From positions 744,001 to 808,000 of the forward strand of contig NZ_JNIM01000001.1 in the NCBI RefSeq assembly GCF_000702505.1: a stretch of DNA of 64,000 bases. Direction: 5' to 3'. The position numbers and the translations under genes were made by a program. Each line of letters begins with the position of its first letter. Positions within the stretch are counted from its first letter, which is position 1. The DNA comes from Thermogemmatispora carboxidivorans (GTDB lineage: Bacteria > Chloroflexota > Ktedonobacteria > Ktedonobacterales > Ktedonobacteraceae). The notes beneath the pieces are model-generated. The model did no database searches, was not told the origin of the DNA, and saw nothing but the letters and a program-made list of their open reading frames with translations. Positions 1 through 9,094 of the stretch are shown here, one piece after another.

Positions 1-841
1 TGATCCCCTGATAGCGGTTCCTACCTGTCTGCGAACTGCACTGTGCTGGAGATGAGGGATAGGCTGAGCTGCGCAAAGGGAGCCTACCGGGACGCTTTAA
101 TTAACTCCCTCATTATACCTTATACCCCATTATGCGCAAGCTGGCAGCAGGAGCGGGTCAAAAGGATAGCGCCCCTCTCTCATGCTCTTCGCCTGGCAAC
201 GCTAGCGCCCACCATGCAAGAAGCCTGCTGCCAGCGCCTGGCAAGCAGCTCCCGGCCCGTTGACAGCCTGGCGGAGAGGACAGCTGATTGACCCTGATTC
301 GTGACCAACCCTCGGACCGCTGTGAGGCTTCTCCAGCGCAGTTCCCCAACAACAACCCTGGTGCCGGCGCCAACCAATGACCACCCAACGGCCAGCAGGG
401 ACCCACGAACGCATCGCGCTTTACATAAGACTGGTATAAGACAGGACCAGGTCGAATCTTCTACCGAAACCAGCTTCCGTGGCGGGTGCAACCCGCTGCT
501 TATCTGACCGGGAGCAGAAGCCTGGGGCATGAATCAAGCAACTCAAGGGCCTGTATCGCCCCATTGCAAGGTATACATCTTGCGATTCTGAGACGCCTGT
601 CGAAAGAAGTCGAGCCATCTACTCCTGTACGCAGGGACCTCAGCAGGCACCCCATTGCGCCCGCTTCCTGCTGGCCTGCGCTGTCTTCCCAAGAAGACAG
701 CGCAGCGGCACCCTACCAGGAAGAGAGTGAGGAGGTAGGGGAAACCTCTGATCGGTATACTGCCCAGTGTCAGTGAAATCCTCGTCTGTCCTTGTGTTCT
801 TCTGCGCACCTGCGCAGGTTAACGAGGGAGGAAGACAGCCC
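1..841. other. gene-free stretch at left edge
   Basis: No open frame here has a convincing start, ribosome-binding site or recognisable protein. Short frames occur in several registers, as expected in high-GC DNA. The only structured element seen is the perfect hairpin at 677-704. A gene continuing from the left of the window was not recognised. Confidence 0.5.
677..704. repeat. perfect 12-bp inverted repeat (hairpin)
   Basis: Arms TGCGCTGTCTTC and GAAGACAGCGCA flank a CCAA loop. No run of T follows on either strand, so an ordinary intrinsic terminator is unlikely. It lies about 140 bases upstream of the small gene at 842. Confidence 0.6.
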
Positions 842-1063
842 ATGTGCGAGAGCGAGGTTGCACGGCTGCGATCGCAGATCGAGCGAGAACTAGAGGCCAT
901 GCAGCGAGGTCTTTACGGCCTGGCTCTGGGGACCGCTCGCCATGAGTTCATCCGGCGGCGCATGGATCATCTTGGACGCTATCAGCAGCGACTCGCAGGT
1001 CAGGTAGGCGAGGAGCAGGCCATGCAACTGATGTATACCCTCTACGTCCAGGTAGTGGGCTAG
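842..1063 (+). CDS. small hypothetical protein (73 aa)
   Basis: A short, charged, probably all-helical protein beginning MCESEVARLRSQIERELEAM. The ATG follows a good ribosome-binding site (GGGAGGAAG about 7 bases upstream), which is the main reason to call it. There are no cysteine pairs, membrane segments or known motifs. It lies 44 bases before the PP2C phosphatase in the same direction and may be cotranscribed with it. Function unknown. Confidence 0.6.
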   Translation: MCESEVARLRSQIERELEAMQRGLYGLALGTARHEFIRRRMDHLGRYQQRLAGQVGEEQAMQLMYTLYVQVVG

Positions 1064-1107
1064 CAGAGGCAAGCGCTCGCATGAGCGAGGAGGCGTAGAC
1101 GCTGACT

Positions 1108-2031
1108 ATGAAAGAGCAGCTGCCATCGGAGTACGAGACGCCTCTGTTGGCGCACCTGCAGGCTCTCCCAGGGTTGGTAAAAAGACAACTGTCCGGGCGC
1201 GGCAGATCCCCTTTGCGCCGCTGGCAGCGCAATTTGCCGCTGCGCCTGGAGGTCGGCACGGCCTGGCACCAGGGTGAGGGCCGCCGCCTTGGCCCCAACG
1301 GAGATCGCTTAATCGCCCTGCAAGGAAGCTGTATTTGCAATGAACGCCTGCTTCCCATTGGCCTCTTCGTAGTGGCCGACGGCCTGGGCCTGGGCGATCG
1401 CGCCTACGATTTAGAAGCAAGCAACCTGGCCATCCAGACCCTCTTGCATTTCGTCCTTCTGGGCCTGACAGGCTCTCGCCCCCTGAGCGAGGAACAGCTG
1501 CCGAAATTGCTCGTCGAAGGCATCAGACGCGCGAACCAGGCCGTCTATCTGCGTAGCATAGAAGCATGTGCATACATGGTCACAACGCTGACGGCGGCCC
1601 TCGTAGTCGAGCTGACAGCCTATATTGCCAACGTAGGCAACAGCCGGGCCTATCGTTATCGAGAGCGCGAGGGACTGCTCCAGATTACGCGCGACCACTC
1701 GCTGGCGGCGCGCATGGTTGAGACCAGCGTCATCACGCCAGAAGAAGCCCAACGTCATCCCGAGCGCCGGCAGCTCTACCGAGGGCTTGGCAGCAAAGCC
1801 ACCGTTGACGTCGATTGCTTCAAACTTAGCCTTCAGATCGACGATCGCTTACTGCTCTGCTCTGATGGGCTATGGGAGGTCATTCCCGATGCCCAGCTCT
1901 TAGAGATCCTCTCTCTGCCCGGCCTCTCCTCGGCAGAGATCTGCGATCGGCTAGTGGCCACGGCCCTCGACAGTGGTGGACTTGACAACATTAGCGCGGT
2001 TTCCGTGCACATAGCGCCAATAACCGCCTGA
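1108..2031 (+). CDS. PP2C-family serine/threonine protein phosphatase
   Basis: A 307-residue cytosolic PP2C-type (PPM) phosphatase, expected to remove phosphate from Ser/Thr using two metal ions. Visible family motifs are VVADGLGLGD near residue 91, ITRDHS near 195, LLLCSDGLWEV near 250 and GGLDNIS near 292, so the metal-binding aspartates of the core are present. The first motif is degenerate (NGD instead of the usual NED, and the preceding Asp is not evident), and the usual DGMGG reads DGLGL, so activity may be altered. About 70 N-terminal residues precede the domain. The sigma-factor gene starts 72 bases downstream in the same direction. A regulatory pairing with it is only inference. Confidence 0.85.
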   Translation: MKEQLPSEYETPLLAHLQALPGLVKRQLSGRGRSPLRRWQRNLPLRLEVGTAWHQGEGRRLGPNGDRLIALQGSCICNERLLPIGLFVVADGLGLGDRAYDLEASNLAIQTLLHFVLLGLTGSRPLSEEQLPKLLVEGIRRANQAVYLRSIEACAYMVTTLTAALVVELTAYIANVGNSRAYRYREREGLLQITRDHSLAARMVETSVITPEEAQRHPERRQLYRGLGSKATVDVDCFKLSLQIDDRLLLCSDGLWEVIPDAQLLEILSLPGLSSAEICDRLVATALDSGGLDNISAVSVHIAPITA

Positions 2032-2103
2032 TTCCTGCGGAAATAGCACAAGCTCAATCCTTACAACATATTTCTCGAAACAGATCAAGAGAGGAGCGTA
2101 TCT

Positions 2104-3144
2104 ATGGTCAGTGTATTGCCTAAACCCACTTCCGCCTGCGTTGTCATCGGAGCTGGACCAGCTGACGATGAAGAATGGCGCCTGCAATCGCGGCGCATTG
2201 AGCGAGCCTTCCCCGGAATTACGGATGACAAGACATCACTGCAGTCTGAGCAAGACATTCTCTGCCTGCGCGATTCTCGTCAGATGTACAAGCGCGAGAT
2301 TGGGCGCACGCGCCAGCTCTCTGTCGAAGAGGTGACAGCGCTGGCCCGGCAGATGGAGCGTGCCCGTGAGGAGCGCAAGAAGGCTCATCCTGATCCCTAC
2401 ATTCTTGCCCAGGGGGAAGAAGCCAAGCGGCAGCTCATCGAGTCCAACCTGCGCCTGGTTGTCAGCATCGCGCGCCGGTACGTGGGTCTGGGAATGGACC
2501 TGATGGATTTGGTACAGGAAGGCAACATTGGCCTCATTCACGCCATCGAGAAATTTGACTATCGTCGGGGCTACAAATTTAGCACCTATGCCACCTGGTG
2601 GATCAAGCGCGCCATGTCGCATGCCCTGGCCAAGCAAGCCCACACCATTCGGGTGCCGCTCTACAAGCGCGAAGAGCTGAAGCGTCTGACCCAGGTGCGC
2701 CAGCGTTTGCAGCAGGACCTTGAGCGTGACCCCACGACCGAGGACCTGGCGGAGGAGCTAGATCTCTCGGAGCGGCAGGTTATTGCCCTCTTGCAGGCTA
2801 GCGAAGAGACCCTCAGTCTCGACTCGCCGGCTACCAGCTCTGAGGATGAGATCCCCTTCAGGGACACCATTGAAGACGACGTCGCCTACTCGCCTGAGCA
2901 GGTCGTCATTCGCCAGATGCTGGAAACGCACATCAAGGAGATGTTGCAGAGTCTCAGTCCCAACGAGCGGCGCATCCTCTGTCTGCGCTATGGTCTTCAG
3001 GGAGCCCGTGAGCACTCCCTGAAGGAGGTTGGGCGCAAGCTGGGAGTCACACATGAAGCCATCAGGCAGGCCGAAGCCAAGGCCCTGCGCAAGCTGGCGG
3101 AACCTTGCCGCCAGCGGATGCTCGAAGAATTCCTTGTGCCCTAA
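2104..3144 (+). CDS. RNA polymerase sigma-70 family factor (RpoD/SigA-like, probably group 2)
   Basis: A 346-residue sigma factor with regions 1.2 to 4. Region 2 (about residues 112-185) carries [32 protein letters not shown] and [14 protein letters not shown], the classic core-binding and -10 recognition segments. Region 3 follows (about 190-265). Region 4 (about 280-335) has [15 protein letters not shown] and the helix-turn-helix ending [11 protein letters not shown]. Region 1.1 and the large non-conserved insert of housekeeping RpoD are missing and the region 4 ending departs from the [13 protein letters not shown] consensus, so an alternative group 2 sigma is more likely than the primary one. 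The ATG has GAGAGGAG about 7 bases upstream. Confidence 0.93.
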   Translation: MVSVLPKPTSACVVIGAGPADDEEWRLQSRRIERAFPGITDDKTSLQSEQDILCLRDSRQMYKREIGRTRQLSVEEVTALARQMERAREERKKAHPDPYILAQGEEAKRQLIESNLRLVVSIARRYVGLGMDLMDLVQEGNIGLIHAIEKFDYRRGYKFSTYATWWIKRAMSHALAKQAHTIRVPLYKREELKRLTQVRQRLQQDLERDPTTEDLAEELDLSERQVIALLQASEETLSLDSPATSSEDEIPFRDTIEDDVAYSPEQVVIRQMLETHIKEMLQSLSPNERRILCLRYGLQGAREHSLKEVGRKLGVTHEAIRQAEAKALRKLAEPCRQRMLEEFLVP

Positions 3145-3626
3145 CGGAGCGGGGATATGGTCGATCGCTGGTGTCCTGGTCGGGAGACAGGAAGAGCGCT
3201 GGAGCGCTGTCCCTCTCCTGGCCAGGCCGGGCCGTCTCAATCGCTCTTGCCCAGAGAGAAAGCAACTGCGGGCGCCCGCTTGCTCGCGAGCAAAGGGCGC
3301 TGTTGACAGGGAAGGAGTTGGTGAGGAGAACGGACCACACGTCAAGTCAGAGCCATGCCCAGTCTACAATCAGGTTCCTGCATTGGCAGACCCAGGGGGT
3401 GAGACAGGCATGGCGGCTAAAGCGCCTGTTCCAATACGAAGGCGAGCTATCTAGTATCTACGGAGCAAACCAAACCAGAGGACTCCGTCGCCTCTGGCTA
3501 GCTACCCTCTGGCGAGAGAAGTAAGAAAGCAGTAACCTGCCGGTATGATTGACCGATGGGGGCCAGATCGCTCAGCTCAAGGCCGGTCGGCGATTGAGCC
3601 TCGTTTCCAGGAAGGGGCAGGCCACG
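3145..3626. other. intergenic stretch without a supported gene
   Basis: Open frames here lack ribosome-binding sites and protein-like composition. A TATGAT hexamer at 3544-3549 could be a -10 box for the response regulator at 3627, but no matching -35 is evident. Confidence 0.4.
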
Positions 3627-4022
3627 ATGGGCAAGCTTGTCATGGTGATCGACGACTCATTGCCGGTGCGCAAGATCGTCGAGGTATGTTTGCGACGCCA
3701 GGGTATCGATTGCCTGACCTATGCTGATGGAGTGGAAGCCATCAGGACGCTTGCGCAGCAGCGCGATCTCCTCCCCGATCTTGTCCTCCTGGATATTGCC
3801 TTACCGCGCCTGAGTGGCTACCGTATTGCTCAGATCCTCAAGGCCCGTCGTCCTCGGCGCCCGGTCATCATCATCCTCTCCGGCTACGATGGCGTTCTAG
3901 ACCGCCTCAAGGGGCGTCTGGCCGGAGCCAGCGCCTATCTCACCAAGCCCTTTCGGACCGAAGAACTCCTGGCACTGATCAAGACGCACCTGGCCGAGGC
4001 AGAGAGCGAGCATGGCGAATAA
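3627..4022 (+). CDS. single-domain response regulator (CheY-like receiver)
   Basis: A 131-residue stand-alone receiver domain. The acidic pair is D9/D10 (MVIDDS), the phosphoacceptor is D56 (LVLLDIALP), the switch Ser is S85 (IILSGYD) and the conserved Lys is K107 (YLTKPF), so it should be phosphorylated by a histidine kinase. There is no output domain, so it must signal by protein contact. The start at 3627 is chosen because GGAAGGGG lies just upstream and the domain begins immediately. The frame is open to 3549, but the extra residues are not receiver-like. No kinase gene is adjacent. Confidence 0.92.
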   Translation: MGKLVMVIDDSLPVRKIVEVCLRRQGIDCLTYADGVEAIRTLAQQRDLLPDLVLLDIALPRLSGYRIAQILKARRPRRPVIIILSGYDGVLDRLKGRLAGASAYLTKPFRTEELLALIKTHLAEAESEHGE

Positions 4023-4144
4023 ACGGGAGGGGAAGAGACCAGCGCCGGTGCAAGGCAGGAGAGACGGCGGGAGAGGCAGGAAGAGGCCTTCTCACCGGCG
4101 CTGGGTCCTCCTCGGGCGAGGAGCCTGGCAGGGCTGGGAGCCGC

Positions 4145-5404
4145 TTACGGGCAGCGACTCAACACTTCCTCAATGCGGACAATCTCCTCCTCCCCAAGCT
4201 CAGGGTAGCAGGGGATGGCCACCAGTAAGCGAGCAACCTCCCGCGCTCGCTCAGCGGCCACCATACGGCAAGGAAGCAAACCCTGGCGATAGGGTGGCTG
4301 ATCAGGAACCACACTATAGGTATCGGCAACCTGGATGCCCGCCGCACGCAGGCGGGACTCCAGCAGGTGGCGGGCATCCAGCGTGGGCGCTTTCACCATG
4401 TAATTGAAGAAAGCATGACCGCGACCAGGCGCAGTATAGGGGGGCGTGAAAGAAGTGCCGGCCAGAGCAGCGTTATAGCGTGCTGCAATCTGTTGGCGGC
4501 GGCTCACCCAGCTATCGAGGTAGTGCAGCTGGGCCAGACACTCTGAGGCCGAGTACTCGTCCATCCGTGCGCGGATACCCCAGGTCTGATGCTCATAGCG
4601 ATGCCGTCCGAGGCGGCCCGTATTGCGCCAGGCACGAGCCTCAGCGGAGAGAGCAGGCAGGCGGGAGCCGAGACGTCTAGTCAGCGTCAGCAGGCCCGCA
4701 TCGCAGCCCAGCGAGCCGATATTTTTCACATCGCTCAGCGAAAAGCAGCCGCAGTCGCCCATGCTCCCCGCCTGGCAAATATGGTTCGTCAGGGGATCGC
4801 AGTAGGTTGCGCCGTGGGCCTGGGCGGCATCCTCGATGAGAAAAAGCTGGTGCTCATCAGCCAGATCGAGCAAGGGACGCATGTCAGCCATTTGACCCAA
4901 CATATGAACCGCGATGATAGCCCGCGTGCGCTCGCTCAGGGCTTCCCTGACGCTGGCCGGATCGATCGTATAGGTCTGAGGATCGATATCTACAAAGACA
5001 GGAATCAGACCGCCTTTAGCCAGTCTGCCGCTCTGGGACTCAAAAGCAAAGGCATCGTTGACCGCATAGGCGGTCATAATAAACGTATAGGATGGGACAA
5101 TGACCTCGGCTCCTGGGGGCAGGCGCAGCAATTCGCAGGCGGCCCGCAAGGCAGAGCTGCCGCTATTGACGGCGATCGCATCGGCCACCTGCAGATAGAC
5201 CTTAAATGCCTCCTCCAGGGCCTGGACACGAGGCCCATTCGTATGACTGCCGCTCTCAGCTGCCTCCTCCACGACTTCGGCCACTTCCTGCTGGAGGGCG
5301 CTCAGTCGTCGCAGTAGACGGCGCCCATTGCCCTGAGCGGGAATCAAGGGCCGCGCCTCGCTCGGGGCAGAGGCGGCAGTAGCGTAAGAAGCTGACCGGC
5401 TCAT
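4145..5404 (-). CDS. DegT/DnrJ/EryC1/StrS-family PLP aminotransferase
   Basis: A 419-residue PLP enzyme of the sugar aminotransferase family, which transfers amino groups to keto-sugar nucleotides in cell-surface or secondary-metabolite pathways. Family features include AIAVNSGSSALRAAC near residues 70-85, IPVFVDIDPQTYTIDP, IIAVHMLGQMADM, LIEDAAQAHGA (PLP-binding Asp) and CFSLSDVKNIGSLG, where the Lys near residue 228 should form the Schiff base. The usual FSFHPTKN block is modified to FSLSDVKN. The start at 5404 is preferred over 5410 because AAGGAGG lies 7 bases before it but only 1 base before the other. No sugar-nucleotide gene adjoins, so the substrate is unknown. Confidence 0.9.
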   Translation of the reverse strand: MSRSASYATAASAPSEARPLIPAQGNGRRLLRRLSALQQEVAEVVEEAAESGSHTNGPRVQALEEAFKVYLQVADAIAVNSGSSALRAACELLRLPPGAEVIVPSYTFIMTAYAVNDAFAFESQSGRLAKGGLIPVFVDIDPQTYTIDPASVREALSERTRAIIAVHMLGQMADMRPLLDLADEHQLFLIEDAAQAHGATYCDPLTNHICQAGSMGDCGCFSLSDVKNIGSLGCDAGLLTLTRRLGSRLPALSAEARAWRNTGRLGRHRYEHQTWGIRARMDEYSASECLAQLHYLDSWVSRRQQIAARYNAALAGTSFTPPYTAPGRGHAFFNYMVKAPTLDARHLLESRLRAAGIQVADTYSVVPDQPPYRQGLLPCRMVAAERAREVARLLVAIPCYPELGEEEIVRIEEVLSRCP

Positions 5405-5628
5405 AGCCATGCCTCCTTGCTGCGCGGTCTACAATACAGGCCGCGGTGGACGCAATAGTCACCGTGCTCAAGATGAGCACTTCTGTCGTAACGATAGCCT
5501 ACCATGATCAGTTGACAGATGCCTGTGATTTCTCCCGGTCTCATGGTGAAAGGATGTCGATCTTACTGGATGTAAGGTGCGCTCCCAAGGCGCAGGTGTT
5601 TGAGCCACTGCGGGCAGAGGAGACTGAC

Positions 5629-7770
5629 TTAGGGCAGGAAGCTATAGGCCTGATAGCGGAAGGCCGTCCAGGCTGGTGAGGATGTCTGGCTCAAGGAGAC
5701 AGGGACAAGGCGCAGGTGAATGGCGCCTTTGCCCGCCGTCAACTGAGCCGGTAGCGGATAGTCTTCCTCGCGCCAGCAGCGACGAGGCGAGCCGGGTGGG
5801 CCGTGATTGGCTACGCCAGGACTGTACCAGATCCCGGCAAAAGCTCCATCGACGTAGACTGCGGCGCTCTGATTGGGGGCGCAGTAGTCAAAAAGGCGGC
5901 GCAGAAAAGCCCCGACGTTGTTAGCTGCCAGACGAAGGCTAAAAGAGAGCGACCCGCCCACCGCACTGACAATGCCACTGTGGACAGTATTCCCCTGTTG
6001 GTAGAGAGCAGCGGCGCGCAGCGCGTAGAAGCGTTCATCTGCCGCCTGGTAGCCATGTTGAAGACGGCTACTTGCCTGTGCGGGAAGCAGTGTATCGCTG
6101 AGGGTTGCCGTCTGGCGTGCTGTCCCGTACCAAAGCAGGAGCGCGCGATAAGGGTAAGGACTCTGATTGTGGCTGCCATGTCCCAGGCGGAAGACCAGAT
6201 GGCGATTGAAGGGGATACTGTCCGCGACCAGGAAACGGTAGAGGGCGGCACCATCGCGCTCGCTCCCTGGGGGATTAGCGGGACCGCTGGGGAAACCACC
6301 CAGAGGCAGGCTGGTCTGCTGGCCGCCGTGCCAGTAGTCGCCGCCAAGCCCCCACTCTTCGGTCCCTGTGATCTCTATTTGGGGAGTCAGGCTATCATCG
6401 AGTGTAATCTCTGGATTGCCCTCCAGCGTCCCATCTGGGCGCCAGAAATTGATCACCGTTCCAACCAGCTTGCCGCTCCCGCGGACATCCAACAAGGTCA
6501 GAGCCTGGCCCTGGGGCGGATGGCTCACGCTGGTATAGGTAGCATGAAAGGTGCCCCACCAGGCGGGCGGATCAGGAAACGGCTCTAAAGCCACACTCCA
6601 GCCCACGGCAGTCAGCTCTTGAGGCGACTGTAGCATCAAGCGAGCGCTGCGGGAGAAAGGCATTGGCCAATAGAGATGGAAAGCCAGCAGCTGCTGATGG
6701 TTGCTGCCCTCACTCTCGATGGTTGCCAGCCAACTGGCAACCAGAGGGCGCTTTGTGGGCTGGTAGAGGCCGGCGCCATCGCCGGCAAGGAACTTCACCG
6801 GAGCGGCCACGGAGGGTTCTCGCTCGCCATCCCAGGCGATTGACAGCCAGCTTTTTCCAAAAGCGACCGCCTCCCTCAGCGGCACGCGAAAGGTCAATTC
6901 CCGTATCTGGGCGGGTCCTTGCAGTGTCAGCAAGGTCACGCGCTTTCGTGGCAGCAGGGTGAGCTGACCACTCTTCCATTGCCAGGGAGCCATCTCTGAC
7001 AGCCCTGTAGCGTGAGTACTGACCAGCGCACTGGCCAGCTGGGCTCTCGTACTGGCAGAACACTGGGAGGGCGTGCTTCCCCAGGGCAGGCGCCGATAGA
7101 GCGCATAGAAATTTCCATTGGGGCGCGTGGTGCTCAGCGTCAGGCGCTGAGCAAAAGGAAGCGGCAGAGCGATAATGCTGCTGCCCTCGTCCTCGTCTAC
7201 ATTCAGGGAGAAAGGATATGGGAGGAGGCTGGCCACCGATGAGGTAGGTCGTTGCTGGCCCAAATCGCTGGCCGAGACCTTCAGCAGCTCGCCATCGCGG
7301 TTGAGCTGCCAGGGAGCACCGATCTTCTCCTGCATGCGGGCGAAGGTCAAGAGGCCGGGGCCGAGCGCATCGAAGAGCACACGGCCACCGCCGGGGAGCG
7401 CGCGCAAGTAATGAGAGGAATCGGCGTTGTTCCCGAAAAGATCGGCGGTGGACAAACCCAGGGCGCGATCGCCAATCTCCAGATAGGCCAGCTTATCCAC
7501 AAAGCGATAGGCCGCCAGACCCAGATAGAGCGGGGGAGTGCGCCCTGGGGAGAGGGAGAGCGCAGTACAGCCGCTGGCGAGCGAGTCGAAGCCGTCCGTG
7601 GCCGATCTGCCAAGCAGCACCACCACCAGCGGTAGCAAGACAATGAGCAGCACCAGATGCAGCAGCAGGCGACCACGACTGGCTCTCTGATCCCAAGACG
7701 CACCAGGCCACTGCGCTCTCATCACAAAAGCCATCCTCTGTCTCTTCACTCCAGGCGGAGAACAGGCCAC
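5629..7770 (-). CDS. membrane-anchored DUF2961 / GH172-like protein
   Basis: A 713-residue protein with one N-terminal hydrophobic helix (about residues 35-55, LLLHLVLLIVLLPLVVVLL), so probably exported and anchored. Matches to the DUF2961 family, which includes glycoside hydrolase family 172 fructofuranosidases, are NNADSSHYLRALPGGG with DALGPGLLTF in the N-terminal half, ITGTEEWGLGGDYWHGG in the middle (aligning with the family GTGTEDYFGG block), and AALYRFLVADSIPFNRHLVF later. The acidic pair in GTEEWG is a candidate catalytic site, but substrate cannot be read. The GTG start at 7770 has GGAG 4 bases upstream. An ATG at 7734 is an alternative. The gene stands alone between the aminotransferase and the broken SRPBCC gene. 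Confidence 0.7.
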   Translation of the reverse strand: MACSPPGVKRQRMAFVMRAQWPGASWDQRASRGRLLLHLVLLIVLLPLVVVLLGRSATDGFDSLASGCTALSLSPGRTPPLYLGLAAYRFVDKLAYLEIGDRALGLSTADLFGNNADSSHYLRALPGGGRVLFDALGPGLLTFARMQEKIGAPWQLNRDGELLKVSASDLGQQRPTSSVASLLPYPFSLNVDEDEGSSIIALPLPFAQRLTLSTTRPNGNFYALYRRLPWGSTPSQCSASTRAQLASALVSTHATGLSEMAPWQWKSGQLTLLPRKRVTLLTLQGPAQIRELTFRVPLREAVAFGKSWLSIAWDGEREPSVAAPVKFLAGDGAGLYQPTKRPLVASWLATIESEGSNHQQLLAFHLYWPMPFSRSARLMLQSPQELTAVGWSVALEPFPDPPAWWGTFHATYTSVSHPPQGQALTLLDVRGSGKLVGTVINFWRPDGTLEGNPEITLDDSLTPQIEITGTEEWGLGGDYWHGGQQTSLPLGGFPSGPANPPGSERDGAALYRFLVADSIPFNRHLVFRLGHGSHNQSPYPYRALLLWYGTARQTATLSDTLLPAQASSRLQHGYQAADERFYALRAAALYQQGNTVHSGIVSAVGGSLSFSLRLAANNVGAFLRRLFDYCAPNQSAAVYVDGAFAGIWYSPGVANHGPPGSPRRCWREEDYPLPAQLTAGKGAIHLRLVPVSLSQTSSPAWTAFRYQAYSFLP

Positions 7771-8188
7771 TGCTCTCCGCCCGCAAGTACCAGGTCAGCT
7801 CAGGCAAAACCTGGCCCCTCCCGTGCAGCCTGCCTTTTCCTCTCTGCCAAGGCCCTGAAAAGGACCTGAGCCGGACAAGACGGGCCTCGCCTGGTCTCGC
7901 ACCTCAATCGATGACGGCAACCCTGGCAGACAGGGCTGGCCGAAGGAGGAGATAGCCGCAGGAGCAAGCGAGCTTTTTTCTCTTTCAGAAGCGTGTCTTC
8001 GTTTTAATCAAAGCTAGCTTGTTTGTAATCTGCTGCATCTATCCCTGCTTTGGAGGATAACGACTTCGGAGCAGGTTGTCAAGCAGCGAGCGGCGAAAGA
8101 GAGAGCCAAGGAGACGCCAACCGTCTCAGGTGGCGTCTCTCCTGCTCGACTGAGGATGATCAACGGTCTCCAAGAAGAAGAGATCGAC
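7771..8188. other. intergenic stretch with a terminator-like hairpin
   Basis: No supported gene. Arms GAGACGCCA (8111-8119) and TGGCGTCTC (8131-8139) form a hairpin that on the minus strand is followed by a T/C-rich tract. It is positioned to end transcripts of the minus-strand SRPBCC pseudogene. Confidence 0.5.
8111..8139 (-). terminator. putative terminator after SRPBCC pseudogene
   Basis: Nine-base-pair inverted repeat with an 11-base loop. On the minus strand it is followed by a T/C-rich stretch rather than a clean run of T, so this is only a candidate. Confidence 0.4.
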
Positions 8189-8863
8189 TCAGGCCCGCAG
8201 CGAGCGCAAACGAGGGAGTGCATGGGCAGCCTGATGGCGAGCCTCACGAAGCCGCGAGCGGGCTTCCTTCAGCTTACTGGCAGGGATCACACGCGCTGGA
8301 AGCGCCGAGCGTCGGCGGCGTTGCTGGAACAGACGAATGAGCAAAGGCACGGCGATGATCAGGGCGAGTAGCGGCAGCAAGAGCACCGGGCTGGGAGCGC
8401 GGGGTGCCTCGGAGGGGCGACCTTCGACCATAGTGGCCAGCGAAGCCAGAATCTGGTCATAGATGCGCCGCAGCCCCAGAGGAGCAAAAATACGCTCGAA
8501 GAAACCGCCAAGGCCGCTGCCTCCTTCCCACATGGTGGCGATACGCACCTGCGTACGCTGCCCATCATCCAGCGGCGTGACCGTCCAGGTCGTGATCAGC
8601 GAAGAATCGAGGTCGCTCTCCGTCAGCGTCCGCCCCCGTACCGGCTCGCTCACCCGCATGCGGTAAGGGCGTTCCCGTCCACCGGCGCGCAGACGAAAGC
8701 TGACCACCGTGCCCTCGCCCTGAGCGCCCTGCTCAACGCGATAGTCCTGGAAATTCGCCGTCAGAATCTGCGGATGGCGGCCCTTATAATCGGCTAGAAT
8801 CGCGTAAATCTCTTCTGGTCAACCTGAGATAACTTTTTCACTCTGAACAATGATACGACTCAC
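8189..8863 (-). pseudogene. SRPBCC-family protein with C-terminal membrane helix, interrupted by in-frame TGA
   Basis: Reading from a GTG at 8863, which has a good AAAGGAGTG site about 8 bases upstream, the frame encodes MSRIIVQSEKVISG, then a TGA at 8821-8819, then PEEIYAILADYKGRHPQIL and a full SRPBCC (polyketide cyclase/START-like lipid-binding) domain. A membrane helix follows (LLLPLLALIIAVPLLIRLF) with a basic tail. Family members normally read VxxSPEEVYxxLADY without a break at this point, so the TGA replaces one residue inside a conserved strand. No good internal start follows the stop. The first Met-type codon (GTG, 8707) would delete the first third of the domain. A recent nonsense mutation, sequencing error or readthrough are all possible. 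The rest of the frame is intact. Confidence 0.75.
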
Positions 8864-8882
8864 AGCAATCCACTCCTTTCCT

Positions 8883-8916
8883 GATAGGCGTCCCTATCAT
8901 AACGAGCATATATGCT
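8883..8916 (-). promoter_or_regulatory. two palindromes in the SRPBCC gene promoter region
   Basis: A perfect 12-bp palindrome AGCATATATGCT (8905-8916) and a GATAGG-CGTC-CCTATC inverted repeat (8883-8898) lie upstream of the minus-strand GTG at 8863. A TATGAT -10-like hexamer on the minus strand lies between them. They look like binding sites of a dimeric repressor, but no regulator gene is adjacent. Confidence 0.45.
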
Positions 8917-9094
8917 GATCCGTCACTTTCCTTATCTGCTCTCAGTATGGACACGCGCTATGACAGATCAATGTATATATAGAAATCTAATGACAAGAGA
9001 AGACAGAAGGGGGCAAGGGCCTGCCAGCCGTTCAGAGGAGAGCAATCAGTCAAGCGCAAGATCGCTGATGATGATCGCGGTGACCCGGCCCCAG

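Noticed and set aside
1..840. Several short open frames on both strands
   Set aside because: They overlap each other, lack ribosome-binding sites and resemble no protein family.
4589..5317. 242-codon plus-strand frame opposite the aminotransferase
   Set aside because: Antisense to an intact PLP enzyme. No ribosome-binding site or motif.
8819..8821. TGA as selenocysteine codon
   Set aside because: The family has no Cys or Sec at this place, no SECIS-like hairpin is evident just downstream, and the codon lies in a loop before PEEIY that is usually Ser or similar.
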